Source: Actinospica durhamensis
GTDB taxonomy: Bacteria; Actinomycetota; Actinomycetes; Streptomycetales; Catenulisporaceae
Direction: 5' to 3'
NCBI RefSeq assembly: GCF_018139695.1
Contig: NZ_JAGSOG010000037.1
Location: 1 to 45,614 of the forward strand
Length of the DNA stretch: 45,614 nt
The notes below the pieces were generated by a model that was not told where the DNA came from, did no database searches, and worked only from the letters and a program-made list of their open reading frames with translations. How positions within the stretch are numbered: the first letter of the stretch is position 1; every line of letters begins with the position of its first letter. The position numbers and the translations under genes were made by a program. Of the stretch, positions 16,212-24,635 are shown one piece after another.

Positions 16212-16859
16212 ATGCCGCACAGACGATTCCTCCATCCCTTCAAGATCGGCGGCGCGTTCGCCGCCGTCCTGGCCCTGGCGGTCGTCGCCGGGCCGGCCGC
16301 GAGCGCGCAGGCCGCGAGCACGGGCTCGGCCGCCGCGAAGAGCAGCGCCACCAGCACCATCGCCACGACGTCGTACGTGACGGCGCCGGCGAAGATCATC
16401 GGTTTCGACGCCGCCATCGCCAAGGCGCACGGCTACGTGATCAAGAAGGACGCGCAGGGCCGGGAGTACTCGGTCAAGGCTTCGGAGGCCGGGCTCTCCC
16501 AGTCCGCGCTCGCCCTGCAGCCCCAGAACGAGGTGACGCTGAGCGGCAACTGCGGCTCTTCGTTCATGGAATACACCGCAATCGGGAGTAAGAAGGCCAC
16601 CGTCTACACCGGCTTCAGCCTGGTCGGTTCCAGCGCCTACTACTACGACTGGGACGTGGCGGTCACCGACTCGGCGGGCACCGGCACCGAGGAGTTCTAC
16701 GACTACCTCGACTCCGACTGGTCCTGGTCCACCATCTGGTTGACCTCGCACTCGGTCACCGGCTACTCGACGGCGCGCGTCGTCTACGGGTACGCCTACC
16801 AGCTCGACGGCGGCATCTGCTACTCGGAGCTGCCCGCGGCCTCGACCACGCTCTACTGA
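16212..16859 (+). CDS. Secreted hypothetical protein
   Basis: 215 residues with a clear Sec signal peptide: basic MPHRRFLHPFK, hydrophobic core, and a likely cleavage after ASAQA (about residue 34). The mature part is rich in Ser, Thr, Tyr and Trp, with strings such as SSAYYYDWDVAVTD and SDWSWSTIWL and two Cys (SGNCGSS, GGICYSE) that could form a disulphide. This suggests a small beta-rich extracellular protein. GGGGAG lies about 6 nt before the ATG. A very strong hairpin follows the stop. No catalytic motif and no family recognised. Confidence 0.78.
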   Translation: MPHRRFLHPFKIGGAFAAVLALAVVAGPAASAQAASTGSAAAKSSATSTIATTSYVTAPAKIIGFDAAIAKAHGYVIKKDAQGREYSVKASEAGLSQSALALQPQNEVTLSGNCGSSFMEYTAIGSKKATVYTGFSLVGSSAYYYDWDVAVTDSAGTGTEEFYDYLDSDWSWSTIWLTSHSVTGYSTARVVYGYAYQLDGGICYSELPAASTTLY

Positions 16860-16881
16860 GCACTGATTCACCGATCACCGG

Positions 16882-16918
16882 GGGCGTGTCGGCTGACGCA
16901 GCGTCAGCCGACACGCCC
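16882..16918. terminator. Strong bidirectional terminator
   Basis: GGGCGTGTCGGCTGACG and its exact complement form a perfect 17-bp stem with a 3-nt loop, between the convergent secreted-protein gene and hmp. It is the most stable hairpin I found in the window. Confidence 0.85.
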
Positions 16919-16927
16919 TCGGGCTGC

Positions 16928-18127
16928 TCAGTTCGCCATCCACAGGTCGGGGCCGAAGACCTCGTAGTGGACGGACTCGGCGGGTACGCCGCGCTCGATC
17001 AGGCCGTCCCGCAGGGCCCGCATGAACGGCAGCGGGCCGCACAGGTACGCGGTCACCCCTTCGGGCAGGTCGATGCCGGCGAGGTCGGCGCGGCCCAGCG
17101 CGGCGCCGTCCGGCAGGCCTTCGGGGGCCTGCTCGTACCACAGGTGCAGCGCGGCCCCGGGCAGGGCGGCGACGAGGCGGCGCTGGTCGGCCTCGTGCGC
17201 GTGGTCGGCGGGAGTGCGGTCGGCGTGCAGGACGGTCACCGGCCGGCTCGAACCGCTCGCGGCCAGGTGGTCGAGCATGGCGAGCACCGGCGTGACGCCG
17301 ATGCCGGCGGAGGCCAGCAGCACGGGGGCGTCGCCCTCGGGCAGCACCAGGTCGCCGCCGGGCACGGAGACGGTGAGCCGGTCACCGGGACGGGCGCGGG
17401 CGTGCAGGTGCGCGGAGACCTCGCCCGCGGGGCCCGCCGCGTCGGCCGGGACCCGCTTGACGGTGATCCGCCAGTCCCCGCGCCCGGGCGCGGCCACGAG
17501 GCTGTACTGGCGGATCTGCCGGGCGCCGTCCGGCAGCGCGATCCGCACACTGATGTACTGGCCGGGGCGGAACGGGCCGGCCTGGGTGCCGTCGGGGCGG
17601 CGCAGCACCAGCGTGACGGCGTCCGCGGTCTGCTCGATCCGCTCGGCGATCTCCAGGCTCTGCCACACCTCGCCTTCGGCCACCCCGGCCTCGCGGTAGA
17701 GCCCTGCCTCGAGCGCGATGAGGGACTCGGCCATCAGCCAGTAGACCTCGTCCCAGGCGGCGGCCACCTCGGGGGTGACCGCACCGCCGAGGACCTCGGC
17801 GATCGCGGCGAACAGGTGCCGGTGCACGATCTTGTACTGGTCCGCGGATATGCCGAGGGAGACGTGCTTGTGCGCGATCCGGGAGAGCATCGCCTCGGGC
17901 GCGGTGCCCGGATTCGCCACCAGCGCCGCGGCGAAGCCCGCCACCGCGCCGGCCAGCGCCCTGCGCTGCTCGCCGTTGGCCTGGTTGCCCCGGTTGAACA
18001 GGTCGGTGAGCAGTTCGGGGTGGGCCTCGAACAGCTTCCGGTAGAACAGCTCGGTGATGTCCTCGACGGCCGCGCCGACGACGGGCAGGGTGGCGCGGAT
18101 GACCGGGGCGGACTGTTCGGAGAGCAT
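16928..18127 (-). CDS. hmp: Flavohaemoglobin, nitric oxide dioxygenase
   Basis: Converts NO and O2 to nitrate with NAD(P)H. The globin domain (about 1-140) has the B10 Tyr29 (ELFYRKLF), E7 Gln region and proximal His88 in RIAHKHVSLGI. The FAD domain (about 150-260) carries RQYSL, and the NAD domain carries ASAGIGVTPVLAML. The C-terminal YEVFGPDLW is typical. Length 399 residues, normal. AAGGAG precedes the ATG. A 23-bp NsrR-type box lies 45-67 bp upstream, and nsrR itself is the next gene upstream on the same strand. Confidence 0.96.
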   Translation of the reverse strand: MLSEQSAPVIRATLPVVGAAVEDITELFYRKLFEAHPELLTDLFNRGNQANGEQRRALAGAVAGFAAALVANPGTAPEAMLSRIAHKHVSLGISADQYKIVHRHLFAAIAEVLGGAVTPEVAAAWDEVYWLMAESLIALEAGLYREAGVAEGEVWQSLEIAERIEQTADAVTLVLRRPDGTQAGPFRPGQYISVRIALPDGARQIRQYSLVAAPGRGDWRITVKRVPADAAGPAGEVSAHLHARARPGDRLTVSVPGGDLVLPEGDAPVLLASAGIGVTPVLAMLDHLAASGSSRPVTVLHADRTPADHAHEADQRRLVAALPGAALHLWYEQAPEGLPDGAALGRADLAGIDLPEGVTAYLCGPLPFMRALRDGLIERGVPAESVHYEVFGPDLWMAN

Positions 18128-18171
18128 GGGACGCTCCTTAGTTCGGTGTGGCTCGGCTGAGCTCGGCGCTT

Positions 18172-18194
18172 AATTGGTATGTGATCTGCGTATT
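18172..18194 (-). promoter_or_regulatory. NsrR box upstream of hmp
   Basis: On the minus strand the site reads AATACGCA at one end and ACCAATT at the other, 23 bp in all. It closely matches, from memory, the Streptomyces coelicolor hmpA1 NsrR site (AACACGAA ... ACCAATT), and shares 16 of 23 positions with the second box at 18770-18792. Confidence 0.75.
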
Positions 18195-18310
18195 AAAGGG
18201 CGCGGGAATGCCTTGTCCGGGCAGGGGGGATCGGCCGCGCGCGGGCGGTCGGGGCAGTCGGGTCGCAGCCGCCGCGACGTTGCGGCGGGCGGGGCGTGAG
18301 GTGCGGCGGA

Positions 18311-18754
18311 TCAGCCGGTGCGGCGCGCGCCGAGTCCCACCAGGGCGGGACCGGTGGGCGAAGCCACCAGGTCGGCCACGGTGATCCGGTCGAGCTCGGC
18401 GTAGAAGGCCCGCTGCGCCTCGCGCAGCGCGCCGCGCAGCCGGCAGGCGGCGCGCAGCGGACACGGCGGATCGCCCTCGCAGGCGACCACTTCCTCGTCC
18501 CCTTCCAGCTGCCTGACCAGCCAGCCCACGCTCGCCTGGCGGCCGAGGGCGGTGAGCTCGAGCCCGCCGCCGCGGCCCCGGCGGGTGTGGACCACGCCCA
18601 GGTGTTGCAGCCTGCTGATCGCCTTGGCCATGTGCGTGTAGGGCACGTCCATGACCTCGGCCACCTCGCGTGTGGTCAGCGCGTCCGCCGAGCCGGCCAC
18701 GGCGAGCCGCATCACGGCCCGCAGGGACAGGTCGGTGAACTTCGTCAACCTCAC
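18311..18754 (-). CDS. nsrR: NsrR, Rrf2-family NO-sensing repressor
   Basis: 147 residues. The N-terminal winged helix starts MRLTKFTDLSLRAVMRLA with the TTREVAEVMDVPYTHMAKAI recognition region. Three cysteines, C92, C98 and C104 (ACEGDPPCPLRAAC), match the [4Fe-4S] ligands of actinobacterial NsrR. NO destroys the cluster and releases DNA. The GTG at 18752-18754 lies 6 nt after a minus-strand TAGCGT, so the mRNA is probably leaderless. An NsrR box at 18770-18792 overlaps the promoter, indicating autoregulation, and the second box precedes hmp. Confidence 0.94.
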   Translation of the reverse strand: MRLTKFTDLSLRAVMRLAVAGSADALTTREVAEVMDVPYTHMAKAISRLQHLGVVHTRRGRGGGLELTALGRQASVGWLVRQLEGDEEVVACEGDPPCPLRAACRLRGALREAQRAFYAELDRITVADLVASPTGPALVGLGARRTG

Positions 18755-18760
18755 GTGCTC

Positions 18761-18766
18761 ACGCTA
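18761..18766 (-). promoter_or_regulatory. -10 element, leaderless promoter of nsrR
   Basis: TAGCGT, 6 nt before the GTG start and 3 nt from the NsrR box. Confidence 0.5.
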
Positions 18767-18769
18767 TCA

Positions 18770-18792
18770 AAGTGGAATTTCGGATGCGTATT
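18770..18792 (-). promoter_or_regulatory. NsrR box upstream of nsrR (autoregulatory)
   Basis: On the minus strand it starts AATACGCAT and ends TTCCACTT. It matches the hmp box at 16 of 23 positions, including the whole AATACGCA half. It occupies the -35/spacer region of the nsrR promoter. Confidence 0.7.
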
Positions 18793-18797
18793 CAGGG

Positions 18798-18813
18798 GGT
18801 GCCTTTCGGCACC
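18798..18813 (-). terminator. Hairpin after mshC
   Basis: GGTGCC-TTTC-GGCACC, 6-bp stem with a 4-nt loop, about 37 nt downstream of the mshC stop and upstream of the nsrR promoter. Confidence 0.45.
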
Positions 18814-18849
18814 GCGGGCACAGCCGCGGCGCCGGAGGGCACGGGTGGG

Positions 18850-20097
18850 TTAGAGCGCGACGCCGAGCAGGGCGTCCACGGCGCGGGCGGCGAGGCCCGG
18901 GGCGCCGGAGTCGGTCGGCTCGCCGGCCGGGACGGCCAGCGCGGACTCGGCCCAGGCGTCCATCGCGGCCAGCGCGCCGGGCGCGTCGAGGTCGTCGGCG
19001 AGGCGCTCGCGCAGCAGGGCGAGCAGCGCGTCCGCCGCGGGGGCGTCCGGCCGGCTCACCGCGCGGCGCCAGTGCTCGAGCCTGGCCTCGGCCCGCTCGA
19101 GGTCCTGGGCCGTCCACTCCCAGTCGCCGCGGTAGTGGTGGGCCAGCAGCGCCAGCCGGATCGCCATCGGGTCGTGCCCGGCCACCCGCAGCTTGGAGAC
19201 GAACACCAGGTTGCCGCGGGACTTGGACATCTTCTCGCCGTCCAGGCCGACCATCCCGGTGTGCACGTAGGTGTGCGCGAAGGGCCGCTCGCCGGTGACC
19301 ACCTGGGCCTCGGCCGCGCCCATCTCGTGGTGCGGGAAGGCCAGGTCGCTGCCGCCGCCCTGCACGTCGATGCCGGAGCCGAGGTACTCGAGGGCGATCG
19401 CGGCGCACTCGATGTGCCAGCCCGGCCGGCCCTTGCCCAGCGACGTCTCCCAGGACGGCTCGCCCGGGCGCTCGGCCTGCCAGAGCAGGCAGTCCAGCGG
19501 GTGGCGCTTGCCCGGGCGCTGCGGGTCCCCGCCGCGCTCGCCGAAGACGGCCTCGCGCAGCGCGGGCTCGAGCCCTGAGACGCTGCCGAAGCCCGGCTCG
19601 GCGTGCACGTCGAAGTACACGTCCTGATCCACCCGGTAGGCCGCGCCGGACTCGAGCAGCCGCTGCACCAGGGCGACCACGAGTGGGATGGACTCGACCG
19701 CGCCGATGTAGCGGTACGGCGGCAGGATCCGCAGCGCCGTCATGTCCTCGCGGAACAGCGCGGTCTCGCGCATCGCGAGCACCTGCCAGTCGTCCTGGTC
19801 GCGCTCGGCCCGCTCCAGCAGCGGGTCATCGACGTCTGTCACGTTCTGCACGTAGCGCACGTCGTAGCCGGCGTCCAGCCAGGCCCGCTGGACCAGGTCG
19901 AAGGCCAGGTAGGTGGCCGCGTGGCCGAGGTGGGTGGCGTCGTACGGGGTGATTCCGCACACGTAGATCCTGGCCGGGCCGTCCGCGGCGGGACGGGCGG
20001 GCGTGGCGGCGAGCGCGGCGGTGGAGGTGTCGTGCAGCCGCAGCGTGTGCCCGTGTCCGGGCAGTTTCGGCAGGTGGGAAGTAGGCCAGGCATCCAT
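18850..20097 (-). CDS. mshC: Mycothiol ligase MshC (Cys:GlcN-Ins ligase)
   Basis: ATP-dependent ligation of cysteine to GlcN-inositol, the third step of mycothiol synthesis. It is a class I cysteinyl-tRNA-synthetase-like fold. [19 protein letters not shown] contains the zinc Cys and the HIGH-type motif [13 protein letters not shown] and DLAFPHHE supply the other zinc ligands; EKMSKS is the KMSKS motif. At 415 residues, without the anticodon-binding domain of CysRS, it is MshC and not CysS. The ATG at 20095-20097 is chosen because TAGGGT ends 7 nt before it; the ATG at 20103 would start 1 nt after that hexamer. Upstream and on the same strand are the SCO1664-family and DUF3090 genes, as in other actinobacteria. 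Confidence 0.95.
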   Translation of the reverse strand: MDAWPTSHLPKLPGHGHTLRLHDTSTAALAATPARPAADGPARIYVCGITPYDATHLGHAATYLAFDLVQRAWLDAGYDVRYVQNVTDVDDPLLERAERDQDDWQVLAMRETALFREDMTALRILPPYRYIGAVESIPLVVALVQRLLESGAAYRVDQDVYFDVHAEPGFGSVSGLEPALREAVFGERGGDPQRPGKRHPLDCLLWQAERPGEPSWETSLGKGRPGWHIECAAIALEYLGSGIDVQGGGSDLAFPHHEMGAAEAQVVTGERPFAHTYVHTGMVGLDGEKMSKSRGNLVFVSKLRVAGHDPMAIRLALLAHHYRGDWEWTAQDLERAEARLEHWRRAVSRPDAPAADALLALLRERLADDLDAPGALAAMDAWAESALAVPAGEPTDSGAPGLAARAVDALLGVAL

Positions 20098-20104
20098 GGT
20101 CATC

Positions 20105-20110
20105 ACCCTA
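20105..20110 (-). promoter_or_regulatory. -10 element, leaderless promoter of mshC
   Basis: TAGGGT, 7 nt before the ATG at 20097. Confidence 0.5.
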
Positions 20111-20237
20111 ACGGCTGGGCGCCGACTCCACGTACTGCAGGGTCCGTCCCGCTCGGCCGACCAGTGCGGACGCCGGAATCGCGGCTGCGCGGCGTGTGCC
20201 GGACCGCGCCGCCTGGCCGCGCCGCCGTGCCCCGTCG

Positions 20238-21059
20238 CTAGATCGGCGGCCAGGGCACCGGGCGCATCCGGCCGTCCGGACCCGGCAGCACGCCGTCGGC
20301 CAGCAGCGCCCCGATCCGGTCGTGGAACGCCTTGAGCTCGTCCGGGGCCAGCAGCGCGGACAGGTGCTCGGCGAGGTCGGCGTCCTCGCGCAGGCGGGTG
20401 AGCTCGGCCCGCTCGTCCTCGGTCAGGGCTCGGTCGGCGAAGCCCCACAGCAGGGTGCGCAGCTTGTCCTCGGTGTGGAAGGTCAGGCCGTGGTCGATCC
20501 CCAGCACCCGGCCGTCCGCCAGCGGCAGCAGGTGCCCGCCCTTGCGGTCGGCGTTGTTGACGATCGCGTCGAACACGGCGATGCGGCGCAGCGCCGGGCC
20601 GTCGTGGTGGGCCAGCACCCCGTCCGAGCCGTCGGACAGGCGCACCGCCAGGATCGGACACCACTCCCGCGCCTCGTCCGCCTGGGCGTCGGCGAGCACC
20701 GTGACCGCGGCGGACAGGTCGCTCTCCTCGATCCACTGCTGGCACATGCCGCGCCCGAACGGGCCCTCGCGCTCCACTGTGCGCGGCACCAGGTGCCAGC
20801 CGGCCGCCTCGCTCACCGCGTACGCGGCCAGCTCGCGGGCGGCGAGGGTGCCGTCGGGGAAGTCGTGCAGCGGCCGCTCGCCGGCCACCGGCTTGTAGAC
20901 GCAGGCCAGCGCGACGCCGTCGAGTTCGACCCGGCAGTACAGGGTGGCGTTCGAGGCCTCGGTGAGCCTGCCTTCGACGGTGAGCTCACCGTCGCGCAGT
21001 ACGCGTTCCACGTCCACGGTCGCCTCCCCCGCCTCCGCCTGCCCGGCCGGCTCGCTCAC
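20238..21059 (-). CDS. SCO1664-family protein (PI3/4-kinase-like fold)
   Basis: 273 residues. The conserved core resembles lipid/protein kinases of the PI3/4K type: [21 protein letters not shown] with an ATP-binding Lys, the catalytic-loop-like [13 protein letters not shown] and the metal-binding [14 protein letters not shown]. The biochemical role is unproven. The GTG at 21057-21059 overlaps the DUF3090 stop in a GTGA arrangement, so translation is coupled. A longer start inside DUF3090 is rejected. The family characteristically lies beside mshC, as here, so a link to mycothiol metabolism is plausible but inferred. Confidence 0.86.
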   Translation of the reverse strand: MSEPAGQAEAGEATVDVERVLRDGELTVEGRLTEASNATLYCRVELDGVALACVYKPVAGERPLHDFPDGTLAARELAAYAVSEAAGWHLVPRTVEREGPFGRGMCQQWIEESDLSAAVTVLADAQADEAREWCPILAVRLSDGSDGVLAHHDGPALRRIAVFDAIVNNADRKGGHLLPLADGRVLGIDHGLTFHTEDKLRTLLWGFADRALTEDERAELTRLREDADLAEHLSALLAPDELKAFHDRIGALLADGVLPGPDGRMRPVPWPPI

Positions 21060-21628
21060 CCGGCCCTGCGCCGGTAGCCGTTCTGCCGCGGGCAGACGTG
21101 GCCCTCGGGGTCCAGCGGCAGTCCGCACAGCGGGCACGGCGGACGCCCGGCCGCGACCACGGCGCCGGCCCGGGCGGCGAAGGCACGGGCCTGGCCGCCG
21201 GTGATGTAGACCCGCAGCGCGTCCGGGGCCTCGGCGAACAGGTCGTCCGAGAGCGGCTCGGCCGCGTCCTCCACGTCGGTGACGGCGCCGGCCTCGATCA
21301 CGATCCGGGCGTGCGCCTCGTCCCAGGCCAGGGCGAGCGAGCCGACCCGGAACTCCTCCAGGATCGGCTGCTCCAGCGGCGCGGTGTCGGAGAGCCCCGC
21401 CGGGACCGCCTCCGGGATGCCGGCCACCGGGCCGGTGCGCCGCACGATCTCGTCGAGCAGTTCGCCGAGCCGGGTGGCGAGCAGCGCCACCTGCTCCTTC
21501 TCCATGGCGACCGAGGTCACCCGGGAGCCCGAGCGGGCCTGCAGGTAGAAGGTGCGGCTACCGGGCTCACCGACGGTTCCGGCCACGAAACGCTCCGGCG
21601 GGTCGTATACGAACAGTTGTCTGGGCAC
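21056..21628 (-). CDS. DUF3090 family protein
   Basis: 190 residues, soluble, of unknown function and characteristic of actinobacteria. The N-terminus (PRQLFVYDPPERFVAGTVGEPG, then RTFYLQA) and the C-terminal zinc-ribbon-like CPLCGLPLDPEGHVCPR, with three Cys plus His, are the recognisable features. The GTG at 21626-21628 follows AGGAGGCGGACAGC, a strong Shine-Dalgarno. It overlaps the next gene by 4 bp and forms an operon with the kinase-like protein. A near-perfect palindrome lies in its likely 5' leader. Confidence 0.88.
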   Translation of the reverse strand: MPRQLFVYDPPERFVAGTVGEPGSRTFYLQARSGSRVTSVAMEKEQVALLATRLGELLDEIVRRTGPVAGIPEAVPAGLSDTAPLEQPILEEFRVGSLALAWDEAHARIVIEAGAVTDVEDAAEPLSDDLFAEAPDALRVYITGGQARAFAARAGAVVAAGRPPCPLCGLPLDPEGHVCPRQNGYRRRAG

Positions 21629-21659
21629 CGCTGTCCGCCTCCTGACTCGTCTGCGTGAA

Positions 21660-21677
21660 GCCGCTCATATGAACGGC
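21660..21677. promoter_or_regulatory. Near-perfect palindrome in the DUF3090 leader
   Basis: GCCGCTCATATGAACGGC pairs with its complement at 16 of 18 positions. It lies between a minus-strand TACGGT -10-like hexamer (21688-21693) and the Shine-Dalgarno, so it could be an operator or a leader hairpin. Confidence 0.4.
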
Positions 21678-21721
21678 CTCGGACCTAACCGTACAATGGA
21701 TCGCGGCCCGTAGAACGGATC

Positions 21722-22411
21722 TCAGCCGCCTGCTCCCGCTCCCCCGCCCACCGGCGCGTCTCCGGCCGCCCCGGCCTCGGGCACGACCGCGCGGATCAGG
21801 GCGCTCACATCGCTGCCCACGTCGTTGACCCGCAGCACGGCCGGCCGGGTGCCGTGGTAGCGCACCACGGTCAGCGAGCACGGGTCGATCTGCAGCCGCT
21901 GGAACAGGTCCAGGTGCATGCCGAGCGCGTCGGCCGCGATGGCCTTGATCACGTCGCCGTGCGAGACCACCGCGTAGGTGGCGTGCTCGCCCAGCTTGGC
22001 GTTCCAGGACCGCACGGCGGAGACGGCGCGGGCGGAGACCGCGGCGAGGGACTCGCCGTCCGGGAAGGACGCGGCGGCCGGGTGGGCCTGGACCGTGCGC
22101 CACAGCGGCTCCTCGGCCAGGGACTTGAGCGTCCGCCCGGACCAGGTGCCGTAGTCGCACTCGGTGAAGCGTTCGTCGAGTTCGAACAGGGTGTCCGGGC
22201 GCGCGGCCAGCAGCGGCTGGGCGGTCTGCCGGGTGCGCTCGAGCGGGCTGCACAGCACCGCGTCGAGCGCCACCTCGGCCAGGCGCGCGGCGAGGCGTAC
22301 GGCTTGGTCCCGGCCGTGCTCGTCGAGGTCGATCCCCGGCGTGCGCCCGGCCAGCACGCCCGCCGTGTTCGCGGTGGAGCGCCCGTGTCGAATGAGCAGG
22401 ACTGTGGTCAT
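21722..22411 (-). CDS. Histidine phosphatase (MSMEG_4193/phosphoglycerate-mutase-like)
   Basis: 229 residues. The catalytic motif LIRHGRSTAN contains the phospho-accepting His9. CSPLERTRQTAQPL supplies the Arg, ERFTECDYGTWSG is the family mid-motif and VVSHGDVIKAI carries the second catalytic His. The C-terminus is a Gly/Ala-rich tail. The substrate is not known. The ATG at 22409-22411 is supported by TAACCT ending 7 nt before it; that hexamer overlaps the stop codon of the upstream LLM gene. It is followed by DUF3090, the SCO1664-family gene and mshC. Confidence 0.9.
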   Translation of the reverse strand: MTTVLLIRHGRSTANTAGVLAGRTPGIDLDEHGRDQAVRLAARLAEVALDAVLCSPLERTRQTAQPLLAARPDTLFELDERFTECDYGTWSGRTLKSLAEEPLWRTVQAHPAAASFPDGESLAAVSARAVSAVRSWNAKLGEHATYAVVSHGDVIKAIAADALGMHLDLFQRLQIDPCSLTVVRYHGTRPAVLRVNDVGSDVSALIRAVVPEAGAAGDAPVGGGAGAGG

Positions 22412-22418
22412 CGGACTC

Positions 22419-22424
22419 AGGTTA
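22419..22424 (-). promoter_or_regulatory. -10 element of the phosphatase, overlapping the LLM stop codon
   Basis: TAACCT, whose TAA is also the stop codon of the upstream gene, 7 nt before the phosphatase ATG. Confidence 0.4.
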
Positions 22425-23462
22425 CGCCTCGGCGTCAACCAGCCGCGCCGCGGTGCCCAGGGCGGCCAGCCGCTCGTCCAGGGTCGCCGCGAAGGGGCTG
22501 AGGCTGAGCGTGGTCACCCCGGCGGCCTCGAACTCCTTCATCCGCCGGGCGATCCGCTCCGGCGAGCCGAGCAGGCAGGTGGCGTCGACGAACTCGAGCG
22601 GGACCGCGGCGGCGGCGTTGCGGTGCTCCCGGGCCAGGTAGAGCTCCTGCACCCGCTCGGCCTCGCGCTCGAAGCCCATCCGGCAGGCGAGCTGGTTGTA
22701 GAAGTTCTGCTCCCGGCTGCCCATGCCGCCGATGTAGAGCGCGGCGTACCAGCGCACGAGTTCGGCCGCGCGCTCCACGTCCTCGTCCACCACGATCGGG
22801 ACGGTGGGCACGACGTCGAACCCGTCCAGGGCCTTGCCCGCCTTGGCCCGGCCGGCCGCGATCGTGGCGAGCTGCTCGTGGGCGAAGGCGGGGCTGAAGA
22901 ACACGGCCAGCCAGCCGTCCGCGATCTCCCCGGCCAGCTCCAGGTTCTTCGGGCCGACCGCGGCGAGGTAGACCGGGATGTGCTCGCGCACCGGGTGCAC
23001 GGTGAGCTGGATCCGCTTGCCGGGGCCGTCCGGCAGCGGCAGCTGGAAGTGCTTGCCCTGATACTCCAGGCGCTTGCGGGCCAGGGCCAGGTTGACGATC
23101 TCCACGTACTCGCGGGTGCGTCCGAGCGGGGCCTGGAAGCGCACGCCGTGCCAGCCCTCGGACACCTGCGGTCCGGAGACGCCGAGGCCGAGCCGGAAGC
23201 GGCCGCCGGAGAGCGAGTCGAGGGTGGCGGCGGTCATCGCGGTCATGGCCGGGGTGCGCGCGGGGATCTGGAAGACGGCCGAGCCGACGTCGATCCGCTC
23301 GGTCTGCGCGGCCACCCAGGACAGCACCGTGGCCGCGTCCGAACCGTAGGCCTCGGCGGCCCAGCAGACCGCGTAGCCGAGCCGGTCGGCCTCGCGGGCC
23401 AGAGCGAGGTTGTCGGCGTCGTTGCCGGCGCCCCAGTATCCGAGGTTCACGCCCAGTTTCAT
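22422..23462 (-). CDS. LLM-class (luciferase-like) F420-dependent oxidoreductase
   Basis: 346-residue TIM-barrel of the bacterial luciferase superfamily, class commonly F420-dependent in actinobacteria. Recognisable are MKLGVNLGYWGAGNDADN at the start, GSAVFQIPARTPAMTAMTAATLDSLSGGRF with the strand containing the non-prolyl cis-peptide region, and LGLGVSGPQVSEGWHG. C-terminal LLGSPERIARRMKEFEAAG is the usual family closing helix. The substrate is unknown. The ATG at 23460-23462 fits the family N-terminus; GGAG lies 12 nt before it. Longer starts run into the divergent aldo/keto reductase region. Confidence 0.9.
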   Translation of the reverse strand: MKLGVNLGYWGAGNDADNLALAREADRLGYAVCWAAEAYGSDAATVLSWVAAQTERIDVGSAVFQIPARTPAMTAMTAATLDSLSGGRFRLGLGVSGPQVSEGWHGVRFQAPLGRTREYVEIVNLALARKRLEYQGKHFQLPLPDGPGKRIQLTVHPVREHIPVYLAAVGPKNLELAGEIADGWLAVFFSPAFAHEQLATIAAGRAKAGKALDGFDVVPTVPIVVDEDVERAAELVRWYAALYIGGMGSREQNFYNQLACRMGFEREAERVQELYLAREHRNAAAAVPLEFVDATCLLGSPERIARRMKEFEAAGVTTLSLSPFAATLDERLAALGTAARLVDAEA

Positions 23463-23642
23463 CGGCGGCGTACTCCGTCTCTTCGCGCGGTGCGGTAGGG
23501 ATCCATCGCAGAGACTACTCGTTGGTAACTTCATGCGACAGCCCAGGACAGGGCCGAGTCGGGGTGTACGCCGAAGGGGTGGGCACAGTGTGCGCCTGCC
23601 GCCGGACGGGTGACACCCTCTCGCCTTGTCCGCCGCAGTCGG

Positions 23643-23648
23643 TAGATT
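23643..23648 (+). promoter_or_regulatory. -10 element, leaderless promoter of the aldo/keto reductase
   Basis: TAGATT, 7 nt before the ATG at 23656. Confidence 0.5.
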
Positions 23649-23655
23649 GCCTGGC

Positions 23656-24630
23656 ATGGAGCAACGGCATCTGGGGCACACCGGGCTGCGCGTGACCCGG
23701 CTGGGCCTGGGCACGATGGCCTGGGGCCGGGACACGGACGAGGGCGAGGCGGCCGACCTGCTCAAGGCGTACCTGGACGCCGGGGGCAACCTGGTGGACA
23801 CCGCGGACGTCTACGGTGACGGCGAGGCCGAGGCACTGCTCGGCCGGCTGGTCGAGGGGATCAGGGACGAGGTCGTGATCGCGACGAAGGCCGTCTCCGT
23901 ACCGCACAGCGAACGCCGGTTCGACGCCTCGCGCCGCCACCTGCTGTCCGCGCTGGACGCCTCGCTGGCCCGGCTGGGCACGGACTACGTGGACGTCTGG
24001 CAGCTGCACGCCTACGACGAGCTGACCCCGATCGAGGAGACCCTGGCCGCGCTGGACATCGCGGTCAACTCCGGCAGGGCGCGCTACGTCGGAGTGGCGA
24101 ACTACTCCGGCTGGCAGCTGGCCACGGCCGCCGCGTGGCAGCGCGCGGTGCCTGGCCGGGCCCAGATCGCCTCGGTGCAGATGGAGTACTCGCTGCTGCA
24201 GCGCGGCGTCGAACGCGAGGTCGCCCCCGGCGCGGCCGCGCTCGGGGTCGGGCTGCTGCCCTGGTCGCCGCTCGGCCGGGGCGTGCTGACCGGGAAGTAC
24301 CGCACCGGCACGCCCTCGGACTCGCGGGCCGCCTCGGACCGGTTCGCCGGCTTCGTCGAGCCCTACCTCACCGAGGGGGCGCGGCGGATCGTGGACGCGG
24401 TGGCCACCGCGTCCGACGGCCTTGGCGTGGCCCCGCTCGAAGTGGCACTGTCCTGGGTGCGCGACCGGCCCGGGGTGGTGGCCCCGATCGTCGGCGCGCG
24501 CACGCCGGCACAGCTACGCGGAGCGCTGGCCACAGAGGACCTGACGCTCCCTCAGGAGATCCGCTCCGCATTGGACGACGTGTCGGCGCCCGCCGCCGGC
24601 TACCCGGATCACGGTTGGAACAGGGGATAG
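23656..24630 (+). CDS. Aldo/keto reductase
   Basis: 324-residue TIM-barrel NADPH-dependent oxidoreductase. The catalytic tetrad is visible: Asp and Tyr in VDTADVYGDGEAE, Lys in VIATKAV, His in DVWQLHAYD. The C-terminal VVAPIVGARTPAQLRGAL is the NADP-binding loop of the YajO/YghZ-type group. The physiological substrate is unknown. The ATG at 23656 is supported by a TAGATT hexamer 7 nt upstream and by the MEQRHLGHTGLRVTRLGLGT family start. The next gene begins 5 bp after the stop, so they form an operon. Confidence 0.93.
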   Translation: MEQRHLGHTGLRVTRLGLGTMAWGRDTDEGEAADLLKAYLDAGGNLVDTADVYGDGEAEALLGRLVEGIRDEVVIATKAVSVPHSERRFDASRRHLLSALDASLARLGTDYVDVWQLHAYDELTPIEETLAALDIAVNSGRARYVGVANYSGWQLATAAAWQRAVPGRAQIASVQMEYSLLQRGVEREVAPGAAALGVGLLPWSPLGRGVLTGKYRTGTPSDSRAASDRFAGFVEPYLTEGARRIVDAVATASDGLGVAPLEVALSWVRDRPGVVAPIVGARTPAQLRGALATEDLTLPQEIRSALDDVSAPAAGYPDHGWNRG

Positions 24631-24635
24631 CAAGG

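Noticed and set aside
18850-20745. Extended MshC start reaching into the SCO1664-family gene
   Set aside because: The extension is a wrong-frame reading of the upstream gene. The proper MshC N-terminus and a leaderless promoter lie at 20097-20110.
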